Of a stretch of 64,000 nucleotides of DNA, positions 8,923-16,876 are shown piece by piece. Positions within the stretch are counted from its first letter, which is position 1, and each line of letters opens with the position of its first letter. The notes under the pieces are model-generated. The model made no database searches. It saw only the letters and a program-made list of their open reading frames with translations, and was not told the origin of the DNA. A program made the position numbers and the translations under genes. Source of the stretch: Magnetococcales bacterium (GTDB lineage: Bacteria > Pseudomonadota > Magnetococcia > Magnetococcales > Magnetaquicoccaceae); assembly GCA_015231915.1 (NCBI GenBank), contig JADGAR010000003.1, positions 1 to 64,000 of the forward strand, written 5' to 3'.

Positions 8923-10133
8923 CCCTCATGCAACCTTTTCGCGCCTGGCGTCCCAAGCCGGGTTTGGAGCGGCGCGTGGCCGCACCCCCTTACGACGTGC
9001 TGGACAGCGCGGAAGCACGTGCCCTGGCTGCGGGAATCGAGGAGTCGTTCCTGTACGTCTCCAAGGCGGAGATCGCCCTGGAACCGGAAATCTCTGCACG
9101 TGATCCCAGGGTGTATGACGCTGCCAAGCGACGTTTTGCCGACATGTGCGCCCAGGGGATTCTCCTGCAGGATGCCACACCCTGCTTTTATCTTTATCGT
9201 CTGGAGATGAACGGCCACCGGCAGACCGGGGTTGCCGGGCTGGCATCGGTGGCGGCCTATCGGGAGGGGCGGATCAAAAAGCACGAGCACACCCGCCCGG
9301 ACAAGGAGGACGACCGCACCCGTCTGGCGGCCACGTTGCGGGCCAACAGCGGGCCGGTCTTCCTGATCCACCCCGAGCACCCCGGCATCGAGGCGCTGAC
9401 CGAACGACGGATCGCCGCATCCGCTCCGGTGTATGATTTTCTGGCCGAGGACGGCATCCGACACACCCTTTGGGTGATGGACCGGCCCGAGGAGATTCGG
9501 GAATTGGCCGTTGCCCTGGACCGTTTGCCGGCCATGTACATCGCCGACGGTCATCATCGCGCCGCTGCCGCTTCGCGGGTGGCCGATGACATGCCGGAGG
9601 CCGGAGCCGGTTTTCTGGCCGTGGTCTTTCCCACTTCCCAGGTGCGCATCATGGATTACAACCGGGTGGTGCGCGACCTGAACGGCATGGAGGAAACCGA
9701 ATTTTTGCACCGGGTTGGCGAGGCGTTCCGGCTCCGCCGGGCGGACGGGCCGGTGGCCCCGGATGCGCGGCATCGGTTCGGCATGTATCTGGCCGGTCGC
9801 TGGCATCACCTGGAGGCCGATTTGACGCCGGAACAGGCAGCGGACCCCCTGGCGTGCCTGGATGTTTCGATTCTGCAGGAGCGGTTGCTGGCACCGTTAT
9901 TGGGGATCGTCAATCCCCGCCAGGACATGCGCATCGATTTCGTCGGGGGGCGGCGTGGTTTGGAGGAACTGACGCGGCGTGTGGATTCCGGCGAAATGCG
10001 TGTGGCCTTTTCCCTGTTTCCCACCGGCATGGACGAACTGATGGCCGTTTCCGATGCCGGTTGCGTGATGCCCCCCAAATCCACTTGGTTCGAACCGAAA
10101 CTGCGGGATGGACTGGTCGTGCAAACCTTTTGA
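8919..10133 (+). CDS. DUF1015 family protein
   Basis: A 404-residue protein of the DUF1015 family, whose biochemical role I cannot state. Family features are visible: the opening PFRAWRPKPG followed by VAAPPYDVL, a central IKKHEHTRPDKEDDRT, the block YIADGHHRAAAAS, and a C-terminal DELMAVSDAGCVMPPKSTWFEP-like end, here cut short. The GTG at 8919 overlaps the upstream stop and has GGAG six bases before it; an ATG at 8928 would remove three residues. The overlap with the phosphorelay gene suggests co-transcription, but nothing in the sequence ties the two functions together. Confidence 0.85.
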   Translation: MTLMQPFRAWRPKPGLERRVAAPPYDVLDSAEARALAAGIEESFLYVSKAEIALEPEISARDPRVYDAAKRRFADMCAQGILLQDATPCFYLYRLEMNGHRQTGVAGLASVAAYREGRIKKHEHTRPDKEDDRTRLAATLRANSGPVFLIHPEHPGIEALTERRIAASAPVYDFLAEDGIRHTLWVMDRPEEIRELAVALDRLPAMYIADGHHRAAAASRVADDMPEAGAGFLAVVFPTSQVRIMDYNRVVRDLNGMEETEFLHRVGEAFRLRRADGPVAPDARHRFGMYLAGRWHHLEADLTPEQAADPLACLDVSILQERLLAPLLGIVNPRQDMRIDFVGGRRGLEELTRRVDSGEMRVAFSLFPTGMDELMAVSDAGCVMPPKSTWFEPKLRDGLVVQTF

Positions 10134-10152
10134 ACGGGAAAGACGTGCGAGG

Positions 10153-11079
10153 ATGGCAACCTGGCTGATCACTGGGGGATGCGGTTTCATCGGCTCGCAT
10201 CTGGCGGATGCATTGCTGGCACGGGGTGACCGGGTGCGCATCGTGGACAATCTTGCCACGGGCCGGCGGGAACAGGTGGACAAACGCTGCGAAATCATCG
10301 TGGCGGATATCACGGAAGATGGAGTGATGACCCGTGTCATGGAGGGAGTGGACGGGTGCTGGCATCTGGCGGCGGTCGTCTCGGTGCCGCTGTGCAACGA
10401 ACAGTGGGTCGCCAGCCATGCGATCAACATGACCGGGACCGTGCGGGTTTTAGATGCGGCCCGACGCGTGGGGGGCGTCAACCCGATTCCGGTGGTCTAT
10501 GCCTCGTCGGCGGCGGTCTACGGCGACAACCAGGCCGTACCCCTGGGCGAAACCAGCGCCACCCGCCCCATGACCCCCTACGGCGCCGACAAACTCGGCT
10601 CGGAACTCCACGCCCGGGTGGCGGGATTGGTGCACGGGATTCCGACCACCGGTCTGCGCTTCTTCAATGTCTACGGCCCTCGTCAAGACCCCTCCTCCCA
10701 CTATTCCGGGGTGATCTCGATTTTCATTCGCCGGATTCTCGACAACGCCCCCCTCACCGTATACGACGACGGCTCACAGACGCGGGATTTCGTGTATGTG
10801 GGAGACGTGGTGCGTTTTCTGATACGGGCCATGGAGTTGGCCACCACGCAAGCTCCGGTGTTCAATGTCTGCACCGGGCGGCAAATCACCATTCTCGACC
10901 TGGCCGCCACCCTGTTCCGGGTCTGTGGGGGCAAAGTGGAGATCCGGCATGCCCCGCCGCGCTCCGGGGATATCCGGCTTTCCCTGGGGGATCCGGAGGC
11001 GGCGGCCCACGCCCTGGGCCTGCGGACGCAAACCACCCTGGAGGAAGGGTTGCGACAGACCGTCGCCTTTCAAAAATAG
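10153..11079 (+). CDS. NAD-dependent sugar epimerase/dehydratase (extended SDR)
   Basis: A 308-residue extended short-chain dehydrogenase of the UDP-glucose 4-epimerase type. The Rossmann nucleotide-binding motif is TGGCGFIGS (residues 7-15), followed by an Asp-Asn pair (VDNLATG) typical of NAD use. Catalytic residues are Ser119 (YASSAAVYG) and Tyr143/Lys147 (PYGADK). The substrate is probably a UDP- or GDP-hexose(amine) for surface polysaccharide, but the exact sugar cannot be read from sequence. It follows the DUF1015 gene by 19 bases and ends 41 bases before the next gene, so it may be part of the same transcript. Confidence 0.9.
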   Translation: MATWLITGGCGFIGSHLADALLARGDRVRIVDNLATGRREQVDKRCEIIVADITEDGVMTRVMEGVDGCWHLAAVVSVPLCNEQWVASHAINMTGTVRVLDAARRVGGVNPIPVVYASSAAVYGDNQAVPLGETSATRPMTPYGADKLGSELHARVAGLVHGIPTTGLRFFNVYGPRQDPSSHYSGVISIFIRRILDNAPLTVYDDGSQTRDFVYVGDVVRFLIRAMELATTQAPVFNVCTGRQITILDLAATLFRVCGGKVEIRHAPPRSGDIRLSLGDPEAAAHALGLRTQTTLEEGLRQTVAFQK

Positions 11080-11120
11080 CCGTTTATCTTGCAACTTCCG
11101 GGCAAACAGGGAGAACCGCC

Positions 11121-11753
11121 ATGCCACAATCCACCACCGTCGATGATGTCTGGGAGATGATCCGGGAAACCACCCGCCAGATTCAGGAAGTTTCCAGGCA
11201 GATGCAGGAAACGGATCGCAAGATGCAGGAAACGGATCGCAGAATGCAGGAAACGGATCGCAAGATGCAGGAAACGGATCGTCAGATGCAGGAAACGGAT
11301 CGCAGGATGCGGGAGACCGACCGCAAACTGGATCGGCTTGGCGGTCGTCTGGGCGAATTTGTCGAGGGACTGGTGGCCCCGGCCTGCAAGACCCTGTTCG
11401 TGCAATGGGGGATCCCGGTGCATCAGGTCAGTCGGCGTGTGGAGGCCGATCTGCCGGGCGGTCGTCACATCGAAATCGACCTGTTCGTAGTCAACACCGA
11501 CGCGGTCGCCCTGGTGGAGGTCAAGAGCAAGCTCACGATTGACGACGTTCGGGAGCATCTGGAGCGTTTGGTTGTATTCAAGGAGTTTTTCCCCAGATAC
11601 GCCGATTGTCGTGTATTTGGTGCGGTCGCCGCCATGGTGATCGAGGAGAATGTCAGCCGTTTCGCCATCAGCCAGGGTTTGTTCGTGATCGAACAGGCCG
11701 GTGACACGCTACGCATGGCCAATACTGCGGACTTCACGCCGCGCAGTTGGTGA
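11121..11753 (+). CDS. Coiled-coil protein with PD-(D/E)XK nuclease-like domain
   Basis: A 210-residue protein. Residues 20-75 form a coiled coil of seven-residue units reading QMQETDR, KMQETDR and variants, encoded by six tandem 21-base DNA units. The C-terminal half resembles the PD-(D/E)XK nuclease fold: IEIDLFVVN provides the Asp, and LVEVKSKL provides the E-x-K about 18 residues later. Proteins of this shape are common in cyanobacteria and proteobacteria as uncharacterised coiled-coil nucleases. ATG 11121 follows GGGAGAA; the long open frame upstream is a shadow of the epimerase gene. No known defence partner is adjacent. Confidence 0.75.
   Translation: MPQSTTVDDVWEMIRETTRQIQEVSRQMQETDRKMQETDRRMQETDRKMQETDRQMQETDRRMRETDRKLDRLGGRLGEFVEGLVAPACKTLFVQWGIPVHQVSRRVEADLPGGRHIEIDLFVVNTDAVALVEVKSKLTIDDVREHLERLVVFKEFFPRYADCRVFGAVAAMVIEENVSRFAISQGLFVIEQAGDTLRMANTADFTPRSW
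11199..11324 (+). repeat. Six tandem 21-bp units encoding a heptad coiled coil
   Basis: Six in-frame units of 21 bases beginning at 11199, 11220, 11241, 11262, 11283 and 11304. The first five are nearly identical around ATGCAGGAAACGGATCG; the sixth has drifted. Each adds one heptad to the coiled coil, so slippage would change its length without a frameshift. Confidence 0.9.
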
Positions 11754-11769
11754 GCGGATTACGCTGCAT

Positions 11770-12066
11770 TCAGTTGGCAATCCGCGCCCTGCCGGTCTCC
11801 GCCGTCCCTTCCGCCGGGTTGCGGCGTTGCAGGACGCCTGCCTCGGTCAGTTTGTCCGCCATGCTTTGCATCGCCCCCAGGGAAAGCAGAAAGCCACGTA
11901 ACGACATCACCAGATGCTGCCGGGTTTCCGGCAAAGGATTGCCCTTGTCGTCCTTTTCCGTATGCGAAAGACTCACAAGATTCATCCGCACCATACCAAG
12001 ATGAAAACTGATATCGCCTATACCTTCCACGTAACTCTCCGGAATCATGCCGCCTTCTTTGCTCAT
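11770..12066 (-). CDS. Small hypothetical protein (weak DUF3467-like resemblance)
   Basis: A 98-residue soluble protein of unknown function. It contains YVEGIGDISFHLGMVRMNLV and, after a charged loop, QHLVMSLRGFLLSLGAMQSM, an arrangement reminiscent of small DUF3467-type proteins in which two strands are followed by a helix; this is a visual impression only. The start is ATG 12066, chosen because GGGAG sits six bases upstream; the longer open frame runs into unrelated sequence that holds a Fic-gene remnant. It converges with the coiled-coil nuclease gene, 16 bases apart. Confidence 0.55.
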   Translation of the reverse strand: MSKEGGMIPESYVEGIGDISFHLGMVRMNLVSLSHTEKDDKGNPLPETRQHLVMSLRGFLLSLGAMQSMADKLTEAGVLQRRNPAEGTAETGRARIAN

Positions 12067-12193
12067 ATTTTGCTCCCAGTATCGTCTGTGAATCATTGAT
12101 GTGGATTTGGAAGCGTCAAGAATAACCGCAATTCGCCTCGCTGGCAAGCCCGGATAAAAATGGCGCGCCAGCCATGACTTGAACTTGCGGTGA

Positions 12194-12316
12194 ATGCGTG
12201 CCATAATTGCCGCATCCGATACCGCGCTGCGAGATATCAACGAATTGAGCGCACTCGGCATGCTCCGCAAGACCGACAGTGGCGGGCGCAGCACGGCTTA
12301 CCGACTCGCCGATTGA
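12194..12316 (+). pseudogene. Remnant of a Fic-family gene (C-terminal winged-helix end)
   Basis: This frame ends with SDTALRDINELSALGMLRKT, then GGRSTAYRLAD and a TGA at 12314. That pattern (T-A-x-RD-x-x-L followed by G-I/M-L and GGGRST-x-Y) is the signature of the C-terminal helix-turn-helix of Fic/DUF4172-type proteins. Upstream, the same frame meets stop codons within about 40 bases and no Fic motif (HPFxxGNGR) is found, so only the last 40 codons survive. It is most likely the decayed tail of a larger gene that was lost or recombined away. Confidence 0.6.
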
Positions 12317-12381
12317 ACGCATCATCAACTAATTGATATTTAAAACATAATTATTTAAGCACCCTTGCCAGGGTATTTGTC

Positions 12382-12411
12382 TTGCACGTCAGTCATGCCA
12401 TCGTGTACACT
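12382..12411 (+). promoter_or_regulatory. Possible sigma-70 promoter for the 12449 gene
   Basis: TTGCAC at 12382-12387 and TACACT at 12406-12411 with an 18-base spacer; the predicted transcript would start near 12418, 31 bases before the chosen ATG. The region just upstream (12320-12360) is AT-rich. Confidence 0.35.
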
Positions 12412-12448
12412 GCAAGCATACCAATCCGCCCAGATACCGGCGCCAACC

Positions 12449-14323
12449 ATGATACCAGGCCACTCCACCCTCGCCCCCCTCCTCTCCCCCCGCGCCATGG
12501 TGATCGTGGGGGCCTCCCGACAAACGGAAAAATTCGGCCATGTCTTGCTCGCCAATTTTCTTTCCGGCAGCTTCGCGGGCAAACGATACCTCCTCCATCC
12601 CAGCGGTGAGGAGATTCTGGGGCAACCCGCGCTGACGAACTGGAACGCCCTCCCGCGCGGCGTGGATCTGGCGCTGCTCGCCGTCCCCGCCCCCCTGGTG
12701 GTGGAACAGGCCAGGCAGGCCGCCTTGCGCGGCTGCTCCGCCCTGGTGGTGATCAGCAATGGCTTTGCCGAGGACGACGAGGCCGGAAAACAACGCAAAA
12801 CCGCCCTGGTCAGGCTCTGCAAGGAGCGAGGCATGCTGCTGCTGGGACCTGCCTCCCCAGGCGTGATCCATCGCCAGGCGGGCATCAATGCCTCCCTGGC
12901 CCCGGTGCTCCCCCCGGAGGGAGGCATCTCTCTGCTGGCCGGCTCCGGCGAACTGTGCATCGCCACCCTGGCATGGATGGCCTCCCGCAACCTGGGACTC
13001 GCCAAAATGATCGGCCCAGGCAACGGAGCCGGTCTCAGCGACGCCCAGTGCCTCGCTTGGCTCGCCCACGACCCCGACACCAGGGTCATCGCCTGCCAAT
13101 TGCAGCGGCTCGGTGCCGGCCTGCTCAAGGCCGCCAGCGAGGCAGCGCAACTCAAACCCGTGGTGCTGCTGCCTCCGGATACAGGTTACGACCCGCAGGT
13201 GATCAACGCCGCCTGCGACCGCATGGGCGTCCTGCGCGCCCACGGGATCCAGGAGTGGTGGGATCTCCTGCTCGCCTGCGCCCGCAACACCACCCTGCCC
13301 GCCGGCAACCGGGTGATGATTCTGACCGACCACGACACCCTGGGACGGCATACCGCCGTCACCCTGGAACGACACGGCCTGACGGCAACCGACGAGACCC
13401 CAGGCGATGCCCTGCTGACGCTCGTGGCGCCCCCCAGGCACGACCTCGCCGAGACCGTCCGACCGGAACTCCCCCATCTGATGGTCCTGCCCGGAGCCGA
13501 GGAGCACGACGCGCACATGCAAGCTGCGGATCGCGCCGGAATCGCCGCCTATCCCACCCCGGAACGGGCCGCCGCCGTCCTGGCCAGCCTGGAAACGTTC
13601 ATACGCCAACGGCAACGTCCGGCCCGGGTCATCACGCCCCTGCCCGTCAATCCCACCCGGGCCGCTCGCCTCCTGCAACGCCATCCCCGTCAGGCCGAAC
13701 CGCACCCGCTGAGCGATGCGGAAGCCAAACCGATCCTCCAGGCCTACGGCCTGGCCGTTCCCGAAGGCGAAATCACCTCCAGCGAAGAAGGGGCGCTGGA
13801 AATCGCCGAACGGTTGGGCTACCCGGTCTCCCTGCACCTTCTCACCCCGGATGGACACCTGGTCCACGGCATGCCATTGCGTCACGACCGCCTGGCCGAT
13901 CCCCAGGCGGTGCGGGACGCCTTCGACCTGCTCACCCTGCGTTTCATGCGCCTGCTGCCGACAGGCCGGGTGGAAGGGGTGTTCGTGGAACAGGCCTGCG
14001 GCCAGGGCCGCCCCGTCCGGGTGACCATGCGCCGTGACCCTGCCCTCGGTCCCCTGCTGACCTTGGAAAACGGCGCCTGTCAACTCGCCCCGGTCACCGA
14101 GGAAGAGGCCATGGCCATGGCCCGCGCCGGCACCCCCGCCTCCGCGCGGGAAAACGATACCCGTGACCTGGCGGAAATCCTGCAACGTTTGGGACAACTG
14201 GCCGGCGACTTCCCGGAGATCGAACGGATCGAAATCGATCCGCTGGTCATCCGCCGGGCCGGTCAATCCCCGGTGGTGGCCACATGCGCCATTCTCCTGA
14301 ATGCCGGAGGCAAACCCCCATGA
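12449..14323 (+). CDS. NDP-forming acyl-CoA synthetase-like protein lacking catalytic residues
   Basis: A 624-residue protein with the layout of ADP-forming acyl-CoA synthetases: CoA-binding domain (LLSPRAMVIVGASRQ), two succinyl-CoA ligase-like domains, and an ATP-grasp domain (LSDAEAKPILQAYGLAVPEG). Key elements are missing. Active members have GRS...SHTGAL with the phosphorylated His after the KPVV strand; here KPVVLLPPDTGYD runs straight on. The ATP-grasp Lys and the HKTD block (usual form VLKxxSPDIxHKTD) are also changed (SLHLLTPDGHLVHG). It is probably a binding or regulatory pseudoenzyme, as in the large domain of Pat/YfiQ acetyltransferases. Its stop overlaps the next start by ATGA. 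Confidence 0.8.
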   Translation: MIPGHSTLAPLLSPRAMVIVGASRQTEKFGHVLLANFLSGSFAGKRYLLHPSGEEILGQPALTNWNALPRGVDLALLAVPAPLVVEQARQAALRGCSALVVISNGFAEDDEAGKQRKTALVRLCKERGMLLLGPASPGVIHRQAGINASLAPVLPPEGGISLLAGSGELCIATLAWMASRNLGLAKMIGPGNGAGLSDAQCLAWLAHDPDTRVIACQLQRLGAGLLKAASEAAQLKPVVLLPPDTGYDPQVINAACDRMGVLRAHGIQEWWDLLLACARNTTLPAGNRVMILTDHDTLGRHTAVTLERHGLTATDETPGDALLTLVAPPRHDLAETVRPELPHLMVLPGAEEHDAHMQAADRAGIAAYPTPERAAAVLASLETFIRQRQRPARVITPLPVNPTRAARLLQRHPRQAEPHPLSDAEAKPILQAYGLAVPEGEITSSEEGALEIAERLGYPVSLHLLTPDGHLVHGMPLRHDRLADPQAVRDAFDLLTLRFMRLLPTGRVEGVFVEQACGQGRPVRVTMRRDPALGPLLTLENGACQLAPVTEEEAMAMARAGTPASARENDTRDLAEILQRLGQLAGDFPEIERIEIDPLVIRRAGQSPVVATCAILLNAGGKPP

Positions 14324-16170
14324 CCCTCCCCCTCGGCACGCCGGATCCCGACTGGCAGACCCGCCATGCCAGCGCCATCGTCACCCCCGAGGTGGCGGTG
14401 CGCCGCATCAAGCCCGGACAGCGCATCTTTCTGGCCACCGGCGCCGGGGTGCCCAGCGCCCTGGTGCGTGCCTTGATCGAACAACGCTCCAGACTGGCGG
14501 ACATCGAGATCGTCACCCTGTTCGTGGCGGGTGAGGCCCCGTTCTGCACCAAGGAACTGGCCGAAATCTTCACCCTCAATACCTTTTTTATCGCCGACAA
14601 CGTGCGCGAGATGGTCCGCCAGGGCATGGCCGACCATACCCCCATTCACCTTGCCGACATCCCGCGCCTCTTCGGCAGCGGGCGCATGCCCCTGAATGTG
14701 GCCCTGATCTCCGCCTCCCCGCCCGATGCCGACGGCCATGTCAACCTGGGGATCGCCGTGGATGTGGTGCGTGCCGCCATCGAAAGCGCCCAACTGGTCA
14801 TTGCCCAGATCAATCCCCACATGCCCGTCACCCACGGGGACACCTCTCTGGCCGTCTGGGACATCGATCTGCTGGTCCCGGCAGCCACCCCCTTGCCGGA
14901 ACTCATTGCAGCCGAACCGGAAGAGACCCTGACACGCATCGGTCGCAACGTCGCCGCCCTGGTCCCCGACGGGGCCACCATCCAGATGGGCATCGGTCGG
15001 GTGGCCCAATCGATGATCCGCTTTCTGACCGGCAAGAAAAACCTCGCCGTGCATGGCGAGATGATCTCCGACACCATCCTGGCGCCCCTGGCTTCCGGAG
15101 CGCTCACCGGCCCGGTGGTCACCAGCTTCGCCCTGGGCAGTCGCAAACTGTACGACACGGTCCACGCCAATCCCCTTTTTTCCTTCCGGCGCACGGAGCA
15201 CGTCAACGACCCGCGCGTCCTGGCCCGGCTGCCGCGTTTGATGGCGATCAACAGCGCCCTGCAGATCGACCTGACCGGGCAGGTATGCGTGGACTCGCTG
15301 GGGGTGCGGCTCTATTCCGGACTGGGGGGGATTGCCGCCTTCAATGCTGGCGCGGCGGCCTGCGCCCAGGGCCGGGCGATCATCGCCATGCCCGCCACCG
15401 CACGCGGCGGCAAGGTGTCGCGCATCGTCGCCCGCCTCGCCCCCGGAGCCGGCGTGGCCCTGGATCGCGGCATGGTCCACTATGTGGTCAGCGAGTTCGG
15501 CATGGCCTATCTGTTCGGCAAGACCATCCAGGAACGGGCATTGGCCCTGATCGGCATCGCGCACCCCGACTTCCGCGCGGCCTTGATCAAACGGGCGGTC
15601 AAGTGGGGCTATGTGCGTCCGGAAGTCGGCGACGTGGATGGCCGCATCTGGGTGGGAGGACGGGAACTGCGTACCTCCATGTTGCTGGAGAGCGGGCGCA
15701 TGCTTCAGTTCCGCTCCTCCCGGCCCACGGATTGGCAGGCGGTGCGGGCGATGCTCTACTCCCTCTCCGAGGGGACGGTCTACCGGCGCTACATGAGCCA
15801 TGTCAAGCGGTTTCCCTTCAACCGCCTGAAAAACTTCACCTTCATCGATCAGCGCCGGGACGTGGTGGTGGTGGGAACCGTCATGGGCGGCAACCAGGAG
15901 GAGGTGGTGGCCATCGGCGGCTACAACGTGGACGATGCCACCAATCTGGCCGAGGTCGCCTTTCTGGTGCGGGACGACTGGCAGGGACAAGGGATCGGCA
16001 CCTTCATGATGCGCCATCTGGCCTACGTGGCCCGCAACGCCGGGGTGGCCGGTCTGACCGCCGAAACCCTCATGGAGAACCTCTCCATGCAGGCCGTTCT
16101 GAAAAAAAGCGACTTTCCCGTGCAGACCAGCAGCGACGGCGAGATCGTCCACTTCGAAATCCGCTTCTGA
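14320..16170 (+). CDS. Acetyl-CoA hydrolase/CoA-transferase fused to a GNAT acetyltransferase
   Basis: A 616-residue fusion. Residues 1-430 are a CoA-transferase of the 4-hydroxybutyrate CoA-transferase/acetyl-CoA hydrolase family, with catalytic-type Glu247 in AVHGEMISD and a C-terminal domain starting near LRLYSGLGG-like text (here VRLYSGLGGIAAF). Residues 460-616 are a GNAT domain with the acetyl-CoA loop VRDDWQGQGIG (550-560). That GNAT closely resembles the acetyltransferase end of Pat proteins (LSEGTVYRRYMSHV, then AEVAFLVRDDWQG). CCGGAGGC precedes the ATG, which overlaps the preceding stop. With that ligase-like neighbour it may form a split protein-acetylation system. Confidence 0.85.
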   Translation: MTLPLGTPDPDWQTRHASAIVTPEVAVRRIKPGQRIFLATGAGVPSALVRALIEQRSRLADIEIVTLFVAGEAPFCTKELAEIFTLNTFFIADNVREMVRQGMADHTPIHLADIPRLFGSGRMPLNVALISASPPDADGHVNLGIAVDVVRAAIESAQLVIAQINPHMPVTHGDTSLAVWDIDLLVPAATPLPELIAAEPEETLTRIGRNVAALVPDGATIQMGIGRVAQSMIRFLTGKKNLAVHGEMISDTILAPLASGALTGPVVTSFALGSRKLYDTVHANPLFSFRRTEHVNDPRVLARLPRLMAINSALQIDLTGQVCVDSLGVRLYSGLGGIAAFNAGAAACAQGRAIIAMPATARGGKVSRIVARLAPGAGVALDRGMVHYVVSEFGMAYLFGKTIQERALALIGIAHPDFRAALIKRAVKWGYVRPEVGDVDGRIWVGGRELRTSMLLESGRMLQFRSSRPTDWQAVRAMLYSLSEGTVYRRYMSHVKRFPFNRLKNFTFIDQRRDVVVVGTVMGGNQEEVVAIGGYNVDDATNLAEVAFLVRDDWQGQGIGTFMMRHLAYVARNAGVAGLTAETLMENLSMQAVLKKSDFPVQTSSDGEIVHFEIRF

Positions 16171-16183
16171 ACGCCCGGACGGA

Positions 16184-16873
16184 TCACCGGGCTGGCGTGG
16201 CAGGCGGTTCCGCCCATCCTTCGCGACCCACCAGCGGGACAAAGACACATCCAAAACGGGTCTCCATGGCCATCGACCCGTCAGCGCGCCGGCGCACCAG
16301 GCAAAGATGCTGCATAAAACGCTCGCCGACGGGAATGGTCATGCGTCCGGTTTCTTCGCGCAACTGCTGGAAAAGCGATCGGGGCACGCCTGGGGCCGCT
16401 GCGGTGACAGAAATGCCATCGAACGGGGCATGCTCCGGCACGCCCAGGGTGCCATCGCCCAGCATCCCGGTGATGTTGTCGAGTCCCAGGGCGTTCCAGC
16501 GCCCGATCGCCTGGTCGAGAAGTTCGGGAATCCGCTCCACGGCGATCACCCGGCGGGCCAGACAGGACAAAACCGCAGCCCCGTATCCGGAACCGGCCCC
16601 GACCTCCAGCACGGTCTCCTCGCCGGTGAGTTGCAGTTCTTCGGCCATCACCGCCACCATGTAGGGCTGGGAAATGGTCTGACCACAGCCGACGGGCAAC
16701 GGCCCGTCCCGGTAGGCCTCCGCAACCAGCGCCTCTGGCAAGAACCGCTCGCGCGGGATCAATGCCATGGCATGCAACACACGCGGGTCGCGGATGCCCC
16801 GTGGCACCAACTGCCCCGCGACCATGTCCCGGCGGGCGGCTCTGGTCGGTTCGGGATCGAGCATGGGCGCCAT
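16184..16873 (-). CDS. pcm: Protein-L-isoaspartate O-methyltransferase
   Basis: Repairs aged proteins by methylating L-isoaspartyl residues with S-adenosylmethionine. The 229-residue protein shows the family order: MVAGQLVPRGIRDPRVL near the N-terminus, RERFLPEAL, GQTISQPYMVAVM (64-76), SAM motif I VLEVGAGSGYG (88-98), and VTAAAPGVP in place of the usual TAAAP motif. It is the last gene of a minus-strand operon, four bases after the conserved unknown gene, and converges with the CoA-transferase gene 13 bases away. Confidence 0.95.
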   Translation of the reverse strand: MAPMLDPEPTRAARRDMVAGQLVPRGIRDPRVLHAMALIPRERFLPEALVAEAYRDGPLPVGCGQTISQPYMVAVMAEELQLTGEETVLEVGAGSGYGAAVLSCLARRVIAVERIPELLDQAIGRWNALGLDNITGMLGDGTLGVPEHAPFDGISVTAAAPGVPRSLFQQLREETGRMTIPVGERFMQHLCLVRRRADGSMAMETRFGCVFVPLVGREGWAEPPATPAR

Positions 16874-16876
16874 GCC

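Noticed and set aside
10356-11120. Upstream extension of the coiled-coil nuclease frame
   Set aside because: It is an out-of-frame shadow of the epimerase gene; the true start has GGGAGAA before ATG 11121.
11199-11324. Tandem repeats considered as a CRISPR array
   Set aside because: Units are contiguous with no spacers, in frame, and encode coiled-coil heptads.
12389-14266. Long minus-strand frame opposite the synthetase-like gene
   Set aside because: Low-complexity, Gly/Gln/His-rich shadow without motifs.
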